From assembly GCF_041435215.1 (NCBI RefSeq), contig NZ_CP108394.1, positions 2,046,001 through 2,110,000 of the forward strand: 64,000 nucleotides of DNA, written 5' to 3'. The notes beneath the pieces were generated by a model, which saw only the letters and a list, made by a program, of their open reading frames with translations, was not told where the DNA came from and did no database searches. Shown here piece after piece: positions 52,662 through 62,098 of this stretch. This stretch comes from Streptomyces sp. NBC_01314 (GTDB lineage: Bacteria; Actinomycetota; Actinomycetes; Streptomycetales; Streptomycetaceae). The translations under genes were made by a program, and so were the position numbers. Every line of letters begins with the position of its first letter. Position 1 is the stretch's first letter.

Positions 52662-53690
52662 TCACGCGCTCCAGTCGAGGATGACCTTGCCGCCTCTGCC
52701 GCTCGCCGCGTCGGCGAAGGCCGTCTCGTGGTCGCGGTAGCCGTAGCGGCCGGTGATCACGGGAGCGAGGTCGAGACCACCCTCCAGGAGGACCGACATC
52801 GCGTACCAGGTCTCGAACATCTCACGGCCGTAGATGCCCTTGATCGTGATCATCGACGTGACGATCCGGGCCCAGTCGACCGCGAACTCCTCGGCCGGCA
52901 GGCCCAGCACGGCGATCCGGCCGCCGTGCGTCATGTTGGCGATCATGTCGCGCATGGCCTCGGGACGTCCGGACATCTCCAGACCGACGTCGAAGCCCTC
53001 GCGGAGCCCCAACTCCCGCTGTCCGTCGGTGATCCGGGCCTCCGACACGTTCAGTGCCAGGCTGACGCCCATCTTGCGGGCCAGCTCCAGGCGTTCCTCG
53101 CTGACGTCGGTGATCACGACGTTGCGGGCACCCGCGTGCCGGGCCACGGCCGCCGCCATCAGGCCGATGGGTCCGGCGCCGGTGATCAGGACGTCCTCGC
53201 CGACCAGCGGGAAGGACAGCGTGGTGTGCACGGCGTTGCCGAACGGGTCGAAGATGGCCGCGACGTCCAGATCGACGGGGACGCGGTGCACCCAGACGTT
53301 GGTCGCGGGCAGCGCCACGTACTCCGCGAAGGCGCCGTCGCGTCCGACTCCGAGGCCGACGGTGGCGCGGCACAGGTGGCGGCGCCCGGCGAGACAGTTG
53401 CGGCACCTGCCGCACACGAGGTGGCCCTCGCCGCTGACCCGGTCGCCGGCCCGGATGTCGGTGACGTCACGGCCGGTGTCCACGACCTCGCCGACGAATT
53501 CGTGGCCGGCCACGAGCGGGGTGCGGATGGCCTGCCGGGCCCAGCCGTCCCAGGACCGGATGTGCAGGTCGGTGCCGCAGATCCCGGTCCGCAGGACCTT
53601 GATCAGTACGTCGCCGGGGCCGATCTCGGGCTCCGGGACGTCGACGAGCCACAGTCCGGGCTCCGCCTTCTCCTTGACCAGCGCCTTCAC
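52662..53690 (-). CDS. tdh: L-threonine 3-dehydrogenase
   Basis: The 342-residue zinc-dependent alcohol dehydrogenase has the catalytic-zinc Cys in [16 protein letters not shown], the structural-zinc cysteines CGRCRNC...C (near residues 97-108), and the NAD loop [10 protein letters not shown]. Tdh oxidises threonine to 2-amino-3-ketobutyrate, which Kbl splits. The start GTG at 53690 begins [15 protein letters not shown], the usual Tdh N-terminus. Confidence 0.95.
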   Translation of the reverse strand: MKALVKEKAEPGLWLVDVPEPEIGPGDVLIKVLRTGICGTDLHIRSWDGWARQAIRTPLVAGHEFVGEVVDTGRDVTDIRAGDRVSGEGHLVCGRCRNCLAGRRHLCRATVGLGVGRDGAFAEYVALPATNVWVHRVPVDLDVAAIFDPFGNAVHTTLSFPLVGEDVLITGAGPIGLMAAAVARHAGARNVVITDVSEERLELARKMGVSLALNVSEARITDGQRELGLREGFDVGLEMSGRPEAMRDMIANMTHGGRIAVLGLPAEEFAVDWARIVTSMITIKGIYGREMFETWYAMSVLLEGGLDLAPVITGRYGYRDHETAFADAASGRGGKVILDWSA

Positions 53691-53888
53691 GCTACGGCTC
53701 CTGTGGGTGCGCCCCCGGTGCCGGGCATGGCGAACAGGCCCGTACCGGGGAGAGGGGTGGGATCGCCGATCAATCTGCCGTACGGCGGTACCCCGGGTCC
53801 ATCGAGGTTTTCTTAACCTCCGCCGCAGCTTTCCTTCACACCCCGCCGGGCCATCGGATCCGCCATGATGTGCCACCCGCTTCCCCGG

Positions 53889-54446
53889 TCACGGGAAGGC
53901 CTCCCGCGCCTCGATCCGGGCGGCCAGTTCCGCGGCCATCGACTTGATGGTCTCCAGGCCGGCCCTGCCCCAGGGGCGGGGCCGGACGTCCAGGACGCAG
54001 ACCGTGCCCAGGGCGATGCCCGTACGGTCGAGCAGCGGGGCGCCGAGGTAGGAGCGGATGCCGTGGTCGTCGACGACGGGGTTCCCGGCGAACTTCGGGT
54101 ATTCGCGCACGTCTTCGAGGACGAGCCCTTTGCGGCGGACCACCACATAGGGGCAGAAGCCGTGGTCACGGGCGAGGCGACGATCGACTCCGAGCACCGT
54201 GGTGTCCGCCGTGGGCTCGGCCGACACATGCAGGCCGGCGAAGAACTGCCGGTACTCGTCGATGAAGTTGACCATCGCGTACGGCACCGAGGCGACCTCG
54301 GCCAGCCGGTCCGCGAAGACGTCGAAGGCCGGTTCGGCGTACTCGCCGAGCCCCAGCAGCCGCAGCCGCTCCACCCGCTCGGGGGCGTCCCGGTCCTCGG
54401 GGGTGAGCAGCAGCCGGCCGACCGGACGCGGCGGGTCGTACGTCAC
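53889..54446 (-). CDS. GAF domain protein of the conservon operon
   Basis: The 185-residue protein is a single GAF domain (RLAEVASVPYAMVNFIDEYRQFFAGL, then HGFCPYVVVRRKGLVLEDVREYPKF, YLGAPLLDRTGIALGTVCVLD). GAF domains bind small ligands or sense redox state. GTG 54446 overlaps the stop of the CvnD-like GTPase gene (GTGA), so it is part of the same operon and probably an input or output partner of the GTPase system. Confidence 0.87.
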   Translation of the reverse strand: MTYDPPRPVGRLLLTPEDRDAPERVERLRLLGLGEYAEPAFDVFADRLAEVASVPYAMVNFIDEYRQFFAGLHVSAEPTADTTVLGVDRRLARDHGFCPYVVVRRKGLVLEDVREYPKFAGNPVVDDHGIRSYLGAPLLDRTGIALGTVCVLDVRPRPWGRAGLETIKSMAAELAARIEAREAFP

Positions 54447-55042
54447 GTGTGGGCTCCGCGGCTCGGGAGCTGGGACGGGGTGTGGGCGAGGAGGTGCCGT
54501 ACGAGGGTGAGCAGGGTCTGGACGCCCGAGCTGGAGATGCGGGCGTCGCAGCAGACGACGGGGATCTCCGGGTCGAGGTCGAGGGCCGCGCGCACCTCGT
54601 CGGCGTCGTAGCGGAAGGAGCCGTCGAACTCGTTGATGGCGACGATGAAGCCGAGGCCACGCTGCTCGAAGAAGTCGACGGCCGCGAAGCAGTCCTCCAG
54701 GCGGCGGGTGTCGGCGAGGATGACCGCGCCGAGGGCGCCCTCGGAGAGTTCGTCCCACATGAACCAGAACCGCTGCTGCCCGGGGGTGCCGAACAGATAG
54801 AGCACATGGCGCTGATCGAGGGTGATGCGGCCGAAGTCCATCGCGACGGTCGTCTCGACCTTGTTCTCGATGCCGTCGAGATTGTCGGTGGCGGCGCTCA
54901 CTGTGGTGAGCAGTTCCTCCGTGCTCAGCGGCGCGATCTCGCTCACCGCGCCGACGAAGGTCGTCTTGCCGACCCCGAACCCTCCCGCCACCAGGATTTT
55001 GAGTGCGGTGGGAAAGGGGTCAGAGCTGTCGTCGTAGTCCAT
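54443..55042 (-). CDS. cvnD: Conservon GTP-binding protein (CvnD type)
   Basis: The 199-residue protein has a P-loop (AGGFGVGKTTFVGAVSEI), LYLFGTPGQQRFWFMWDEL as the G3 region, and AINEFDG in place of NKxD. This is the Ras-like GTPase of Streptomyces conservons, thought to couple the histidine-kinase-like CvnA and the CvnB/CvnC proteins. ATG 55042 overlaps the DUF742 gene by 23 bp. Confidence 0.93.
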   Translation of the reverse strand: MDYDDSSDPFPTALKILVAGGFGVGKTTFVGAVSEIAPLSTEELLTTVSAATDNLDGIENKVETTVAMDFGRITLDQRHVLYLFGTPGQQRFWFMWDELSEGALGAVILADTRRLEDCFAAVDFFEQRGLGFIVAINEFDGSFRYDADEVRAALDLDPEIPVVCCDARISSSGVQTLLTLVRHLLAHTPSQLPSRGAHT

Positions 55043-55397
55043 CGAGCACTGCCTCCAGAAGAGACCGGTCTGTCGGGTTGTGGTGGAAAACCGGGGGCTT
55101 GGTGGTGAGTGCGCCGCAGTCGACGAGGTCGGACAGCAACACCTTGGTGACCGCCGCCGGCAACGTGAGGTGAGCGGCGACCTCGGCGACCGAGACGGGT
55201 GCCCGGCACAGGTCGAGTGCCTGTGCGTGCTCGGGGCCGAGATAGCCGAGGGGGGTCGCCCCGGTGGCCATCACCTGTGAGAGGAGATCTAGCGCGGTGG
55301 TCGGCCGGGTCCGGCCGTTGATGACGCTGTAGGGGCGTACCAGACGCCCGGCGGCGTCGTCGTACAGAGGTCCGTCGCCGGCCGCGGGCACGTTCAA
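55020..55397 (-). CDS. cvnC: DUF742 protein (CvnC type)
   Basis: The 125-residue protein has the DUF742 pattern: RLVRPYSVINGRTRP at the N-terminus, HAQALDLCRAPVSVAEVAAHLTLP and VLLSDLVDCGAL, which reads as a degenerate winged helix. TTG 55397 overlaps the roadblock gene stop; GTG 55391 is also possible. It acts with CvnB and CvnD. Confidence 0.92.
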   Translation of the reverse strand: MNVPAAGDGPLYDDAAGRLVRPYSVINGRTRPTTALDLLSQVMATGATPLGYLGPEHAQALDLCRAPVSVAEVAAHLTLPAAVTKVLLSDLVDCGALTTKPPVFHHNPTDRSLLEAVLDGLRRQL

Positions 55398-55825
55398 GGC
55401 CTCATCGCGGAGGGTTCGACGGCTTGACGGGGCTGGGTGACCAGGTACGGGCGGACGCTCTTGACGAGCATCGCCATCTCGTAGCCGAGGACCGCGGCGT
55501 CGGCCTCGCGTCCGGCGAGCACGGCGAGGCAGGTGCCGGAGCCCGCGGTGGAGACGAACAGCAGGGTCGAGGCGAGTTCGACGACGACCTGACGGACGTC
55601 GCCGCCGTCGCCGAAGCGGACGCCCGCGCTGCGTCCGAGGGAGTACAGGCCGGAGGCCAGGGCGGCCATGTGGTCGGCGCTGTCCGGATCGAGGCCGTGG
55701 ACCGACTTCACGAGCCCGTCGCAGGAGAGCAGCACCGCGCTCGTGGTGTGCGGTACGCGCTGGACGAGGCCGCTCATCAGCCAGTCGAGATCGGATACAT
55801 GGCCGGTCGGCGCATCGCTCGCCAT
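55394..55825 (-). CDS. cvnB: Roadblock/LC7 protein (CvnB type)
   Basis: The 143-residue protein has the roadblock fold (SDLDWLMSGLVQRVPHTTSAVLLSCDGL, then GSGTCLAVLAGREADAAVLGYEMAMLV). Such proteins dock on Ras-like GTPases. ATG 55825 with AAGGAG upstream gives the typical length; the frame also opens at 55909, overlapping cvnA. Confidence 0.92.
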   Translation of the reverse strand: MASDAPTGHVSDLDWLMSGLVQRVPHTTSAVLLSCDGLVKSVHGLDPDSADHMAALASGLYSLGRSAGVRFGDGGDVRQVVVELASTLLFVSTAGSGTCLAVLAGREADAAVLGYEMAMLVKSVRPYLVTQPRQAVEPSAMRP

Positions 55826-55905
55826 GGTGGATCGACTCCTTGGGGTACGAAGGTCTGCGGGAGCGGAGGGGGTGGGGACCGTGGTAGGGGTGGTGAGGGG
55901 AGTGG

Positions 55906-58065
55906 TCATCCGGCCGGTGTGCTCCCGTCCTGCCGGGACGTGCGGTCGTGTGCCGCGTCGAGGGCCGACGGCGGTACGGCTATGGGGGCGGCTCCCCTGG
56001 GGTGCCCGCCCAGGGGCTGGACGGCGTCCCTGTGGGGCGCGTCCATGTGGGCCAGCTCCATGTGGAGTGCGTCCGTACGGCCAGTGCCACCGGGTGGCGT
56101 CGAGGCGAGGTGGCCCGTGTTCAGCTGTCCCGTGTCGATGCGGGACGCGGCGTCGGGGGCGGGGGGCGCGAGGTCGACGGCGGACGTGTCCAGCGTGGAG
56201 GTGTCCCAGTCGGTCTCCATCTGGCGGGCCTCGGCGAGTCCGATGCCACGCTGGAAGGCGGCCATCAGCCCGGGGTCGTGGCCGATGTAGTGATCGGGGT
56301 CCTGGCGGGGCGCGGGCGCGGGGCCGCCGCGGAGCTGGGGCACGATGTGCTGCTGGGCGCGGCGGCGAGGCAGTTGGGGCTTGCCCATGGTGCCGCGTAC
56401 GGCGCCGCCGACGCGGGGGGTCGGCGGTGCGCCGGTGTTCTCGGCGACGGTCCGCCGGTCGTCGGGACGGACGCCGGGTACGGCCTCGGCCGGGTTGGGC
56501 CGCTCGTCCCGGGCGCCGCGCACCGGCAGCGGGGCCGGTCCGCCGCTGCCTCTGCCCGGTCCCTGCTGGCCGCCGGTCCGGCCGGGTCCCTGCTGTCGCG
56601 GCACGGAGGCCCGCGCCGGACCCGGGGCGGAGCGGTGGCCGGACTCGGAGCGCGCGGGCTGTGCGTGTGACGGGCGACCCGGCTGCGCGGGGACGGGCCT
56701 GCCGGGGGTGGGCCGGCCGGTCGCCGGACGGTCGGCGGGGCCGGGCGCGGACGCCCGCTGGGGAGTGGCGGGCTGCGCGTGGCGGGGCACGTCGGGGCGG
56801 CGTACGCCGCTGCTCTGCTCGGTGTGGGTCTGGGGCCGGGTCCCCGGCAGGTCACTCGGGTCGTTGCCGAGCAGGCCCTGGGGAACGACGAACGCGGCCT
56901 GGACACCGCCGTAGATGTTGGTCTGCAGACGGACCTGGATGCCGTGGCGGCGGGCCAGCTGGGAGACCACGAAGAGGCCGATACGGCCGTCCTGGAGGAG
57001 GCTGGCGACGTTGACCTGATCGGGGTCGGCGAGCAGGGCGTTCATCTTGTTCTGCTCGGTGACGGGCATGCCGAGGCCGCGGTCCTCGACCTCGACGGCC
57101 AGCCCGGAGGTGACGAGGTTGGCGCGGAGCAGGACCTGGGTGTGCGGGGCCGAGAACACCGTGGCGTTCTCGACCAGTTCGGCGAGGAGGTGGATGACGT
57201 CGGCGACGGCGTGGCCGCGCAGGGTGCCGTCGACCGGGGGCACCAGTTTGACCCGGGAGTACTGCTCGACCTCGGCGATCGCGGAGCGCAGCACCTCGGT
57301 CATGGAGACGGGGTTGCTCCACTGACGGCGGGAGACGGCGCCACCGAGGACGGCGAGGTTCTCGGCGTGGCGGCGGATGCGGGTGGCGAGGTGGTCGACG
57401 TGGAAGAGGCCCTTGAGGAGATCCGGGTCCTCGATCTCGTTCTCGAGGTCGTCGAGGATGGTGATCTCGCGCTGTACGAGGGACTGCAGCCGGCGCGCCA
57501 GGTTCACGAAGACTTCGAGCTTCTGTTCGCTGCCCGCGTGGCTGGAGAGCTGGGAGGCCTGGACGACGGCGGTGACGGCGCTGTCGTGGGCGCGGGCCAG
57601 GTCGGCGGAGAGCAGTTCGAATTCGTCGGTGTCCGCGGCGGGTTTGGCTCGCGCCCCGCGCGCGGGCGGCTGGTCGCCGCGCCGGAGCGCGTCGACGAGG
57701 ACGCGCAGGTCGTCCTCGCTCTTGGTGCTGACCTGCCGCAGGGCGTCGAGGCGTTCGTGGACGGACCTGGCGGCGCGGCCGGCGGCCACGGCGGCGATCC
57801 CGATGCCGGCGAGGGCCACCGCGGCGGCTCCGGCGAGGACCGCCCACAGGGTGAGGCTGGGGCGGGCGCCGCCGGCGCGGAACGTGAAGAGGACGGCGGC
57901 GCAGGCGCTGAGGGCGACCGCGGTGGGGGGCAGGACCGCGAGGCGCACCAGCTGTGGCCGTATGTGGATCCCGGGCAGCGAGGGGACGGCTCGGGTGGCC
58001 GATCGCCCGTGTCGCCCGCCCTCACGGCGGTCTGCGCGTGCGGCCGGTGCGCGAAGGTGAGACAT
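55906..58065 (-). CDS. cvnA: Sensor histidine kinase-like protein (CvnA type)
   Basis: The 719-residue protein has two N-terminal membrane segments (around residues 35-95) and a helical linker. The central histidine-kinase-like ATPase carries N-box LAELVENATVFS, VEDRGLGMP and a G-box in DGRIGLFVVSQLARRHG. A Pro/Gly/Arg-rich C-terminal tail of about 300 residues follows. In conservons CvnA is the membrane signal receiver that works with CvnB-D. No separate response regulator is present. ATG 58065 is preferred over the longer frame. Confidence 0.9.
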   Translation of the reverse strand: MSHLRAPAARADRREGGRHGRSATRAVPSLPGIHIRPQLVRLAVLPPTAVALSACAAVLFTFRAGGARPSLTLWAVLAGAAAVALAGIGIAAVAAGRAARSVHERLDALRQVSTKSEDDLRVLVDALRRGDQPPARGARAKPAADTDEFELLSADLARAHDSAVTAVVQASQLSSHAGSEQKLEVFVNLARRLQSLVQREITILDDLENEIEDPDLLKGLFHVDHLATRIRRHAENLAVLGGAVSRRQWSNPVSMTEVLRSAIAEVEQYSRVKLVPPVDGTLRGHAVADVIHLLAELVENATVFSAPHTQVLLRANLVTSGLAVEVEDRGLGMPVTEQNKMNALLADPDQVNVASLLQDGRIGLFVVSQLARRHGIQVRLQTNIYGGVQAAFVVPQGLLGNDPSDLPGTRPQTHTEQSSGVRRPDVPRHAQPATPQRASAPGPADRPATGRPTPGRPVPAQPGRPSHAQPARSESGHRSAPGPARASVPRQQGPGRTGGQQGPGRGSGGPAPLPVRGARDERPNPAEAVPGVRPDDRRTVAENTGAPPTPRVGGAVRGTMGKPQLPRRRAQQHIVPQLRGGPAPAPRQDPDHYIGHDPGLMAAFQRGIGLAEARQMETDWDTSTLDTSAVDLAPPAPDAASRIDTGQLNTGHLASTPPGGTGRTDALHMELAHMDAPHRDAVQPLGGHPRGAAPIAVPPSALDAAHDRTSRQDGSTPAG

Positions 58066-58367
58066 CAGCGTCCTCGTACTGGTCCGTCTGGGCGTGGGGG
58101 GGGTGCCGCGGTTGGGCGACTTGGGCATGCGCCATCGCGTGTCGGTCGCGAGAGTCGAAGAATTCAGCCCTGCGTCGCCCGACGGCAACTCACAGTAGTC
58201 GCCAACGCGTCATGTGCGGTGCGCAGTTGACAAAGACCTCCGCATTGCGTCCCGCTCTGGTATGAGGCTTCGTGCGACAGTCCGATAAATCTTCGGGCGC
58301 TTGTTCCTGTCGAATTCTTTTTGCGCCCCAGTTTCGATCAGAGCTGGTCGGAAAAGGTCGAGAACAA

Positions 58368-58410
58368 ACGTCGAGGGCCGGGGAGCAATGTGCTCCCCGG
58401 CCCTCGACGT
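58368..58410. terminator. Perfect 20-bp hairpin downstream of the MBL-fold gene
   Basis: An arm reading ACGTCGAGGGCCGGGGAGCA and its exact complement enclose a 3-base loop (ATG), 44 bp beyond the MBL gene stop on the minus strand. It is a very strong intrinsic terminator. The rest of the 388-bp region up to cvnA (58066-58453) shows no further gene; the cvn promoter must lie there. Confidence 0.82.
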
Positions 58411-58453
58411 CAATCCAAAAATCACCCTGTCGGGAGAATTCCCGATCGGATTC

Positions 58454-59632
58454 TCAGCTCTCCGCCACCAGGTCCAGCCGCTCCCCCACGAGTGGCCAGG
58501 CGGACCAGCCGCCGACCGGCTGCTGGGACACGGCGCGCCACCACGGGTTCACCGGCGGTGTGCTCTGCGGCTCGAACGGCTCCCCCGGCCGCGGCGCGGC
58601 CATCGTGACCCCCGCCCCGTGCGTGGCCCACATCATGCGCTCGCCCGGCTCGGCCCAGGCGTGCATCGCCAGGTTGAACGTCGCCCAGTGGATCGGCATC
58701 ATCACGCCGCTGGGCTCGCCGCCCTGCAGGTCGAGGTGGGCCTGCAGTCCCTCGTCGGGAGTCATGTGGATGTCGGGCCAGAACTCCGAATAGGCGCCGA
58801 CCTGGATCATGGTGATGTCGAACGGGCCGTGCTCGGCGCCGATGTCCCTGAAACCCCCGAAGTAGCCGGTGTCACCGCTGTGGTAGATCCGGTGCTCGTC
58901 ACCGGCGACGGCCCAGGAGGCCCACAGCGTGTGCTGGGTGTTGCGCAGACCCCGGCCGCAGAAGTGCCGGGCGGGGGTGGCGGTCAGGGTGAGGCCGCCG
59001 ACCTTCGTCGACTCCTGCCAGTCCAGCTCACGGATGCGGTCCGCGGAGACGCCCCAGTGCTCCAGATGCGCGCCGACGCCGAGCGGCACGGCGAAGACCG
59101 TGTCCGTACCGGCCAGCTCCTTGATCGAGGGCATGTCCAGGTGGTCGTAGTGGTCGTGCGAGATGACGACGACGTCGACCGGGCCGAGCGCGGCCAGCGG
59201 GACCGGCACGGGGTGCAGCCGCTTGGGCCCGGCGAAGGGGAACGGGGAACAGCGCTCGCCCCAGACGGGGTCGAAGAGCACCCGGTGCCCGTCGATCTCG
59301 GCGAGCACACTGGAATGGCCCATCCATGTGATCCGCAGTCCGCTCGCCGGGGGTCTCACCAGGTCGGCGAGGGTCGTGGAGTGCACGGGGATCAGACCCT
59401 CCGGAGCGCGCCGCACCCTCTCGTCCTTGCGGAAGTAGCTCTTCGCCATCTCCATGGCGGCACCGCCGGAGGGACGGATATTGGCACCCTCGGGGTTCAC
59501 GAAGACCCCGTTCGCGAAGTGCGGGGATCTACGGATCCGCTCCAGCCGGGCACCACTCGGGTCCGCGCCGAAGGCGGCGGGCTGCGCTGCGCGCAGCACC
59601 GAGCTGAGAGAACGGGATCCGGAACCGGACAC
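58454..59632 (-). CDS. MBL-fold metallo-hydrolase (NAPE-PLD/UlaG-like)
   Basis: The 392-residue protein has the metallo-beta-lactamase zinc motif SHDHYDHLD (near residue 155), ARHFCGRG, SGDTGYFGGF and PIHWATFNLAMH, the order found in NAPE-phospholipase-D-like hydrolases. WMGHSSVLAEIDGHRVLFDPVW is also typical. The substrate is unknown. AGGAGG precedes GTG 59632. Confidence 0.88.
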   Translation of the reverse strand: MSGSGSRSLSSVLRAAQPAAFGADPSGARLERIRRSPHFANGVFVNPEGANIRPSGGAAMEMAKSYFRKDERVRRAPEGLIPVHSTTLADLVRPPASGLRITWMGHSSVLAEIDGHRVLFDPVWGERCSPFPFAGPKRLHPVPVPLAALGPVDVVVISHDHYDHLDMPSIKELAGTDTVFAVPLGVGAHLEHWGVSADRIRELDWQESTKVGGLTLTATPARHFCGRGLRNTQHTLWASWAVAGDEHRIYHSGDTGYFGGFRDIGAEHGPFDITMIQVGAYSEFWPDIHMTPDEGLQAHLDLQGGEPSGVMMPIHWATFNLAMHAWAEPGERMMWATHGAGVTMAAPRPGEPFEPQSTPPVNPWWRAVSQQPVGGWSAWPLVGERLDLVAES

Positions 59633-59822
59633 GGCACCTCCTGGTGGAATCGCTCAGGCATTCCATTGTGGGCAGCCCCTGTGACAGCGCCGGGTCCAAC
59701 CCGTAGCCGCACGATGTAACACTGGCCAACTGTCCGGTGGCTCCCTTTGTTCCCGCCGCCCTCACCCACCCACACCCGCGATCGCACCCCCTTCCCGCCC
59801 CCCAGGCCACCCGAGGAGCCCC

Positions 59823-61004
59823 ATGACCACGCCCCCCTTCGTGTCCCTCACCTGGACCGACCATGTCACCGGTCGGCGGGGCTTCCTCGTCGTGGACCGG
59901 CTGGTGCGCGGGGTCTCCAGCGGCGGGCTGCGGATGCGGCCGGGCTGCACGCTCGACGAGGTCGCCGGACTCGCCCGCGGCATGACCATGAAGGAGGCGC
60001 TGCACTACGCCCCCGAGAGCCGTTACGTCCCGCTCGGCGGCGCCAAGGGCGGCATCGACTGCGACCCCCGCGACCCGGAGGCGTACGGCGTCCTCGTCCG
60101 CTACCTGCGTGCGCTGCGCCCGTACATCGAGAACTTCTGGACCACCGGCGAGGACCTCGGTCTCACCCAGGACCTGATGGACCGAGCGGCCGCGGAGGCG
60201 GGCCTCGTGTCGACGATCCAGGCGGTGTACCCGCTCCTCGACGACGAGGAGACGGCCCGGCGACGCCTCGCGGACGCCTTCGCGGTCCAGGTGGACGGCA
60301 TCGGCCTCGACGAGCTGGTCGGCGGCTGCGGCGTCGCCGAGTCCGTGCTCACCGCCCTGGACCGGGCAGGCGCGCCGCACGCCGGGACGCGGGTCGCCGT
60401 GCAGGGCCTGGGCACCATGGGCGGGGCCACCGCCCGCTTCCTCGCCCGCGCCGGCCTCACGATCGTGGCCGTGGCCGACATCAAGGGCACCATCACGAAC
60501 CCGGCGGGCCTGGACGTCGAGGCCCTGCTCGCCGCCCGCGACCCGCACGGCACGGTCGACCGCTCAGCACTCCGCGCCACCGACCACGAGGCTCCGGCCG
60601 ACGCCTGGCTCGCCACCGAAGCGGACGTCCTGGTCCCCGCGGCCGTCTCCTACGCGATCGACACCACCAACCAGCACCACATCACCGCCCGGCTGATCGT
60701 CGAGGCGGCCAACATGCCCGTCCTCCCGGCGGCCGAGGAACCGCTCGCCGCCCGCGGGGTCACCGTCCTGCCCGACGTCGTGGTCAACTCCGGGACGAAC
60801 GCCTGGTGGTGGTGGACCCTGTTCGGCGACATCGGCCCCACCGCCGACGAGGCGTTCACCCATGTCCGCCGCTCCATGCGCGCCCTCGTCGACCTGACAC
60901 TCACCCGAGCCGAGACCGACGGCACGACCCCCCGCGCCGCCGCCCACGCCATCGCCGCCGACCGGGTCCCGGCGATCACGGACCGATTCGGCCGACACCG
61001 CTGA
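59823..61004 (+). CDS. Glu/Leu/Phe/Val dehydrogenase-family protein
   Basis: The 393-residue protein has the amino acid dehydrogenase layout: RGVSSGGLRMRPGCTLDEVAGLARGMTMKEA, the substrate-lysine loop PLGGAKGGI, and a Rossmann domain AVQGLGTMGGATARFLA. The order fits oxidative deamination of glutamate or a branched-chain amino acid, but substrate specificity cannot be fixed. CGAGGAG precedes the ATG. Confidence 0.87.
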   Translation: MTTPPFVSLTWTDHVTGRRGFLVVDRLVRGVSSGGLRMRPGCTLDEVAGLARGMTMKEALHYAPESRYVPLGGAKGGIDCDPRDPEAYGVLVRYLRALRPYIENFWTTGEDLGLTQDLMDRAAAEAGLVSTIQAVYPLLDDEETARRRLADAFAVQVDGIGLDELVGGCGVAESVLTALDRAGAPHAGTRVAVQGLGTMGGATARFLARAGLTIVAVADIKGTITNPAGLDVEALLAARDPHGTVDRSALRATDHEAPADAWLATEADVLVPAAVSYAIDTTNQHHITARLIVEAANMPVLPAAEEPLAARGVTVLPDVVVNSGTNAWWWWTLFGDIGPTADEAFTHVRRSMRALVDLTLTRAETDGTTPRAAAHAIAADRVPAITDRFGRHR

Positions 61005-61115
61005 CCGGCAGCGAACGACCGGCACCCTCGATCACACACACCCGGCGGTCACCGGCCCGACCCGAGGTGGCTCGAACGCTGCGGCGGCCGTCCCGGCCCT
61101 GGGTAGGGTTGCCGC

Positions 61116-61736
61116 GTGGGCAGGGTGCGGTTGAGTGTGGCCGAGCGGCGGGCGGAACTGCTCCGGGCCGCCATCGAGCAGATCGGGGAGCGGGGCGTCG
61201 CGGCGGTACGGATCGCCGACGTGGCCGCCGTCCTCGGGGTGAGCAACGCCTTGGTGCTCTACCACTTCTCGACCAAGGAAAGACTGGTGGCCGAGGCCTT
61301 CCGGTACGCCGCCGAGGACGACCTCGCCCACCTCCGCAAACTGCTGGGCCGCCGCACCACAGCACTGCGCCGACTCCGCGCGGCCGTCCGCTGGTACGCC
61401 CCGACAGGCCAGGCCAAGGGCTGGCGCCTGTGGATCGAGGGCTGGGCGGCCGCCCTCCGCGAACCCGCCCTCCGTGAGGTCACCCGCGACCTGGACAGAC
61501 AGTGGAAGGCCGCCCTCACCGAGGTCATCGAAGCCGGCGTGGCGGCCGACGAGTTCGAGTGCCCGGACCCCGCGGCGACGGCCCTGCGCCTCACCGCCCT
61601 CCTGGACGGCCTGGCCGTCCAGCTGACGACCTACGACGGAGCCGTCTCCCGCGCCCGAGCCCGGACCTGGGCCGACGAGGCCCTGGCCCACGAACTGGGC
61701 CTGACCCGCGAAACCCTGACAGCGACGACCCGCTGA
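61116..61736 (+). CDS. TetR-family regulator
   Basis: The 206-residue protein has the TetR helix-turn-helix (AELLRAAIEQIGERGVAAVRIADVAAVLGVSNALVLYHFSTKERL, recognition helix VSNALVLYHF) and a C-terminal helical ligand domain of the BetI-like type. A TAGGGT -10 box at 61104-61109 lies six bases before GTG 61116, so the mRNA is probably leaderless. The target is unknown; the dehydrogenase just upstream is a candidate. Confidence 0.88.
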   Translation: MGRVRLSVAERRAELLRAAIEQIGERGVAAVRIADVAAVLGVSNALVLYHFSTKERLVAEAFRYAAEDDLAHLRKLLGRRTTALRRLRAAVRWYAPTGQAKGWRLWIEGWAAALREPALREVTRDLDRQWKAALTEVIEAGVAADEFECPDPAATALRLTALLDGLAVQLTTYDGAVSRARARTWADEALAHELGLTRETLTATTR

Positions 61737-62098
61737 CAGACCACCGCCACGCCGCGCGATCCCCTGCCTCGACGGCGCGAAGCCACCCGACGACGGAAGG
61801 GGCCGTGCCGGTGCGGAGCACCCCCACACATACAGCGGCCCGGAGAACGGCTCCCCGCCCACGGGCAGTAGGGCGCCGGACGACGGGCTCTACGCACCGT
61901 CACGGCCCCGACTCCCCCACCCACCGGGCCACAAGCGCCCCAACAGGGGCGCGGGGAACCCCGCGAACAACCGCACCCCACGCGGACCCGCCCCACAGCA
62001 CACGCCCCCACAGCGAAAAGGTACCCACCCGCACCGGGGCCGACGGCCCCAAACCGGGGCCACGCACGCGAACCGGCCAACCGCAGGAGGCAATCCGC
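61737..62098. other. Intergenic region with REP-like palindromes
   Basis: This 362-bp gap between convergent genes holds GCGCCCC-aaca-GGGGCGC (61935-61952) joined to GCGGGG-aa-CCCCGC (61951-61964), an inverted relative of the element at 29366. No coding frame here has support. Confidence 0.6.
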
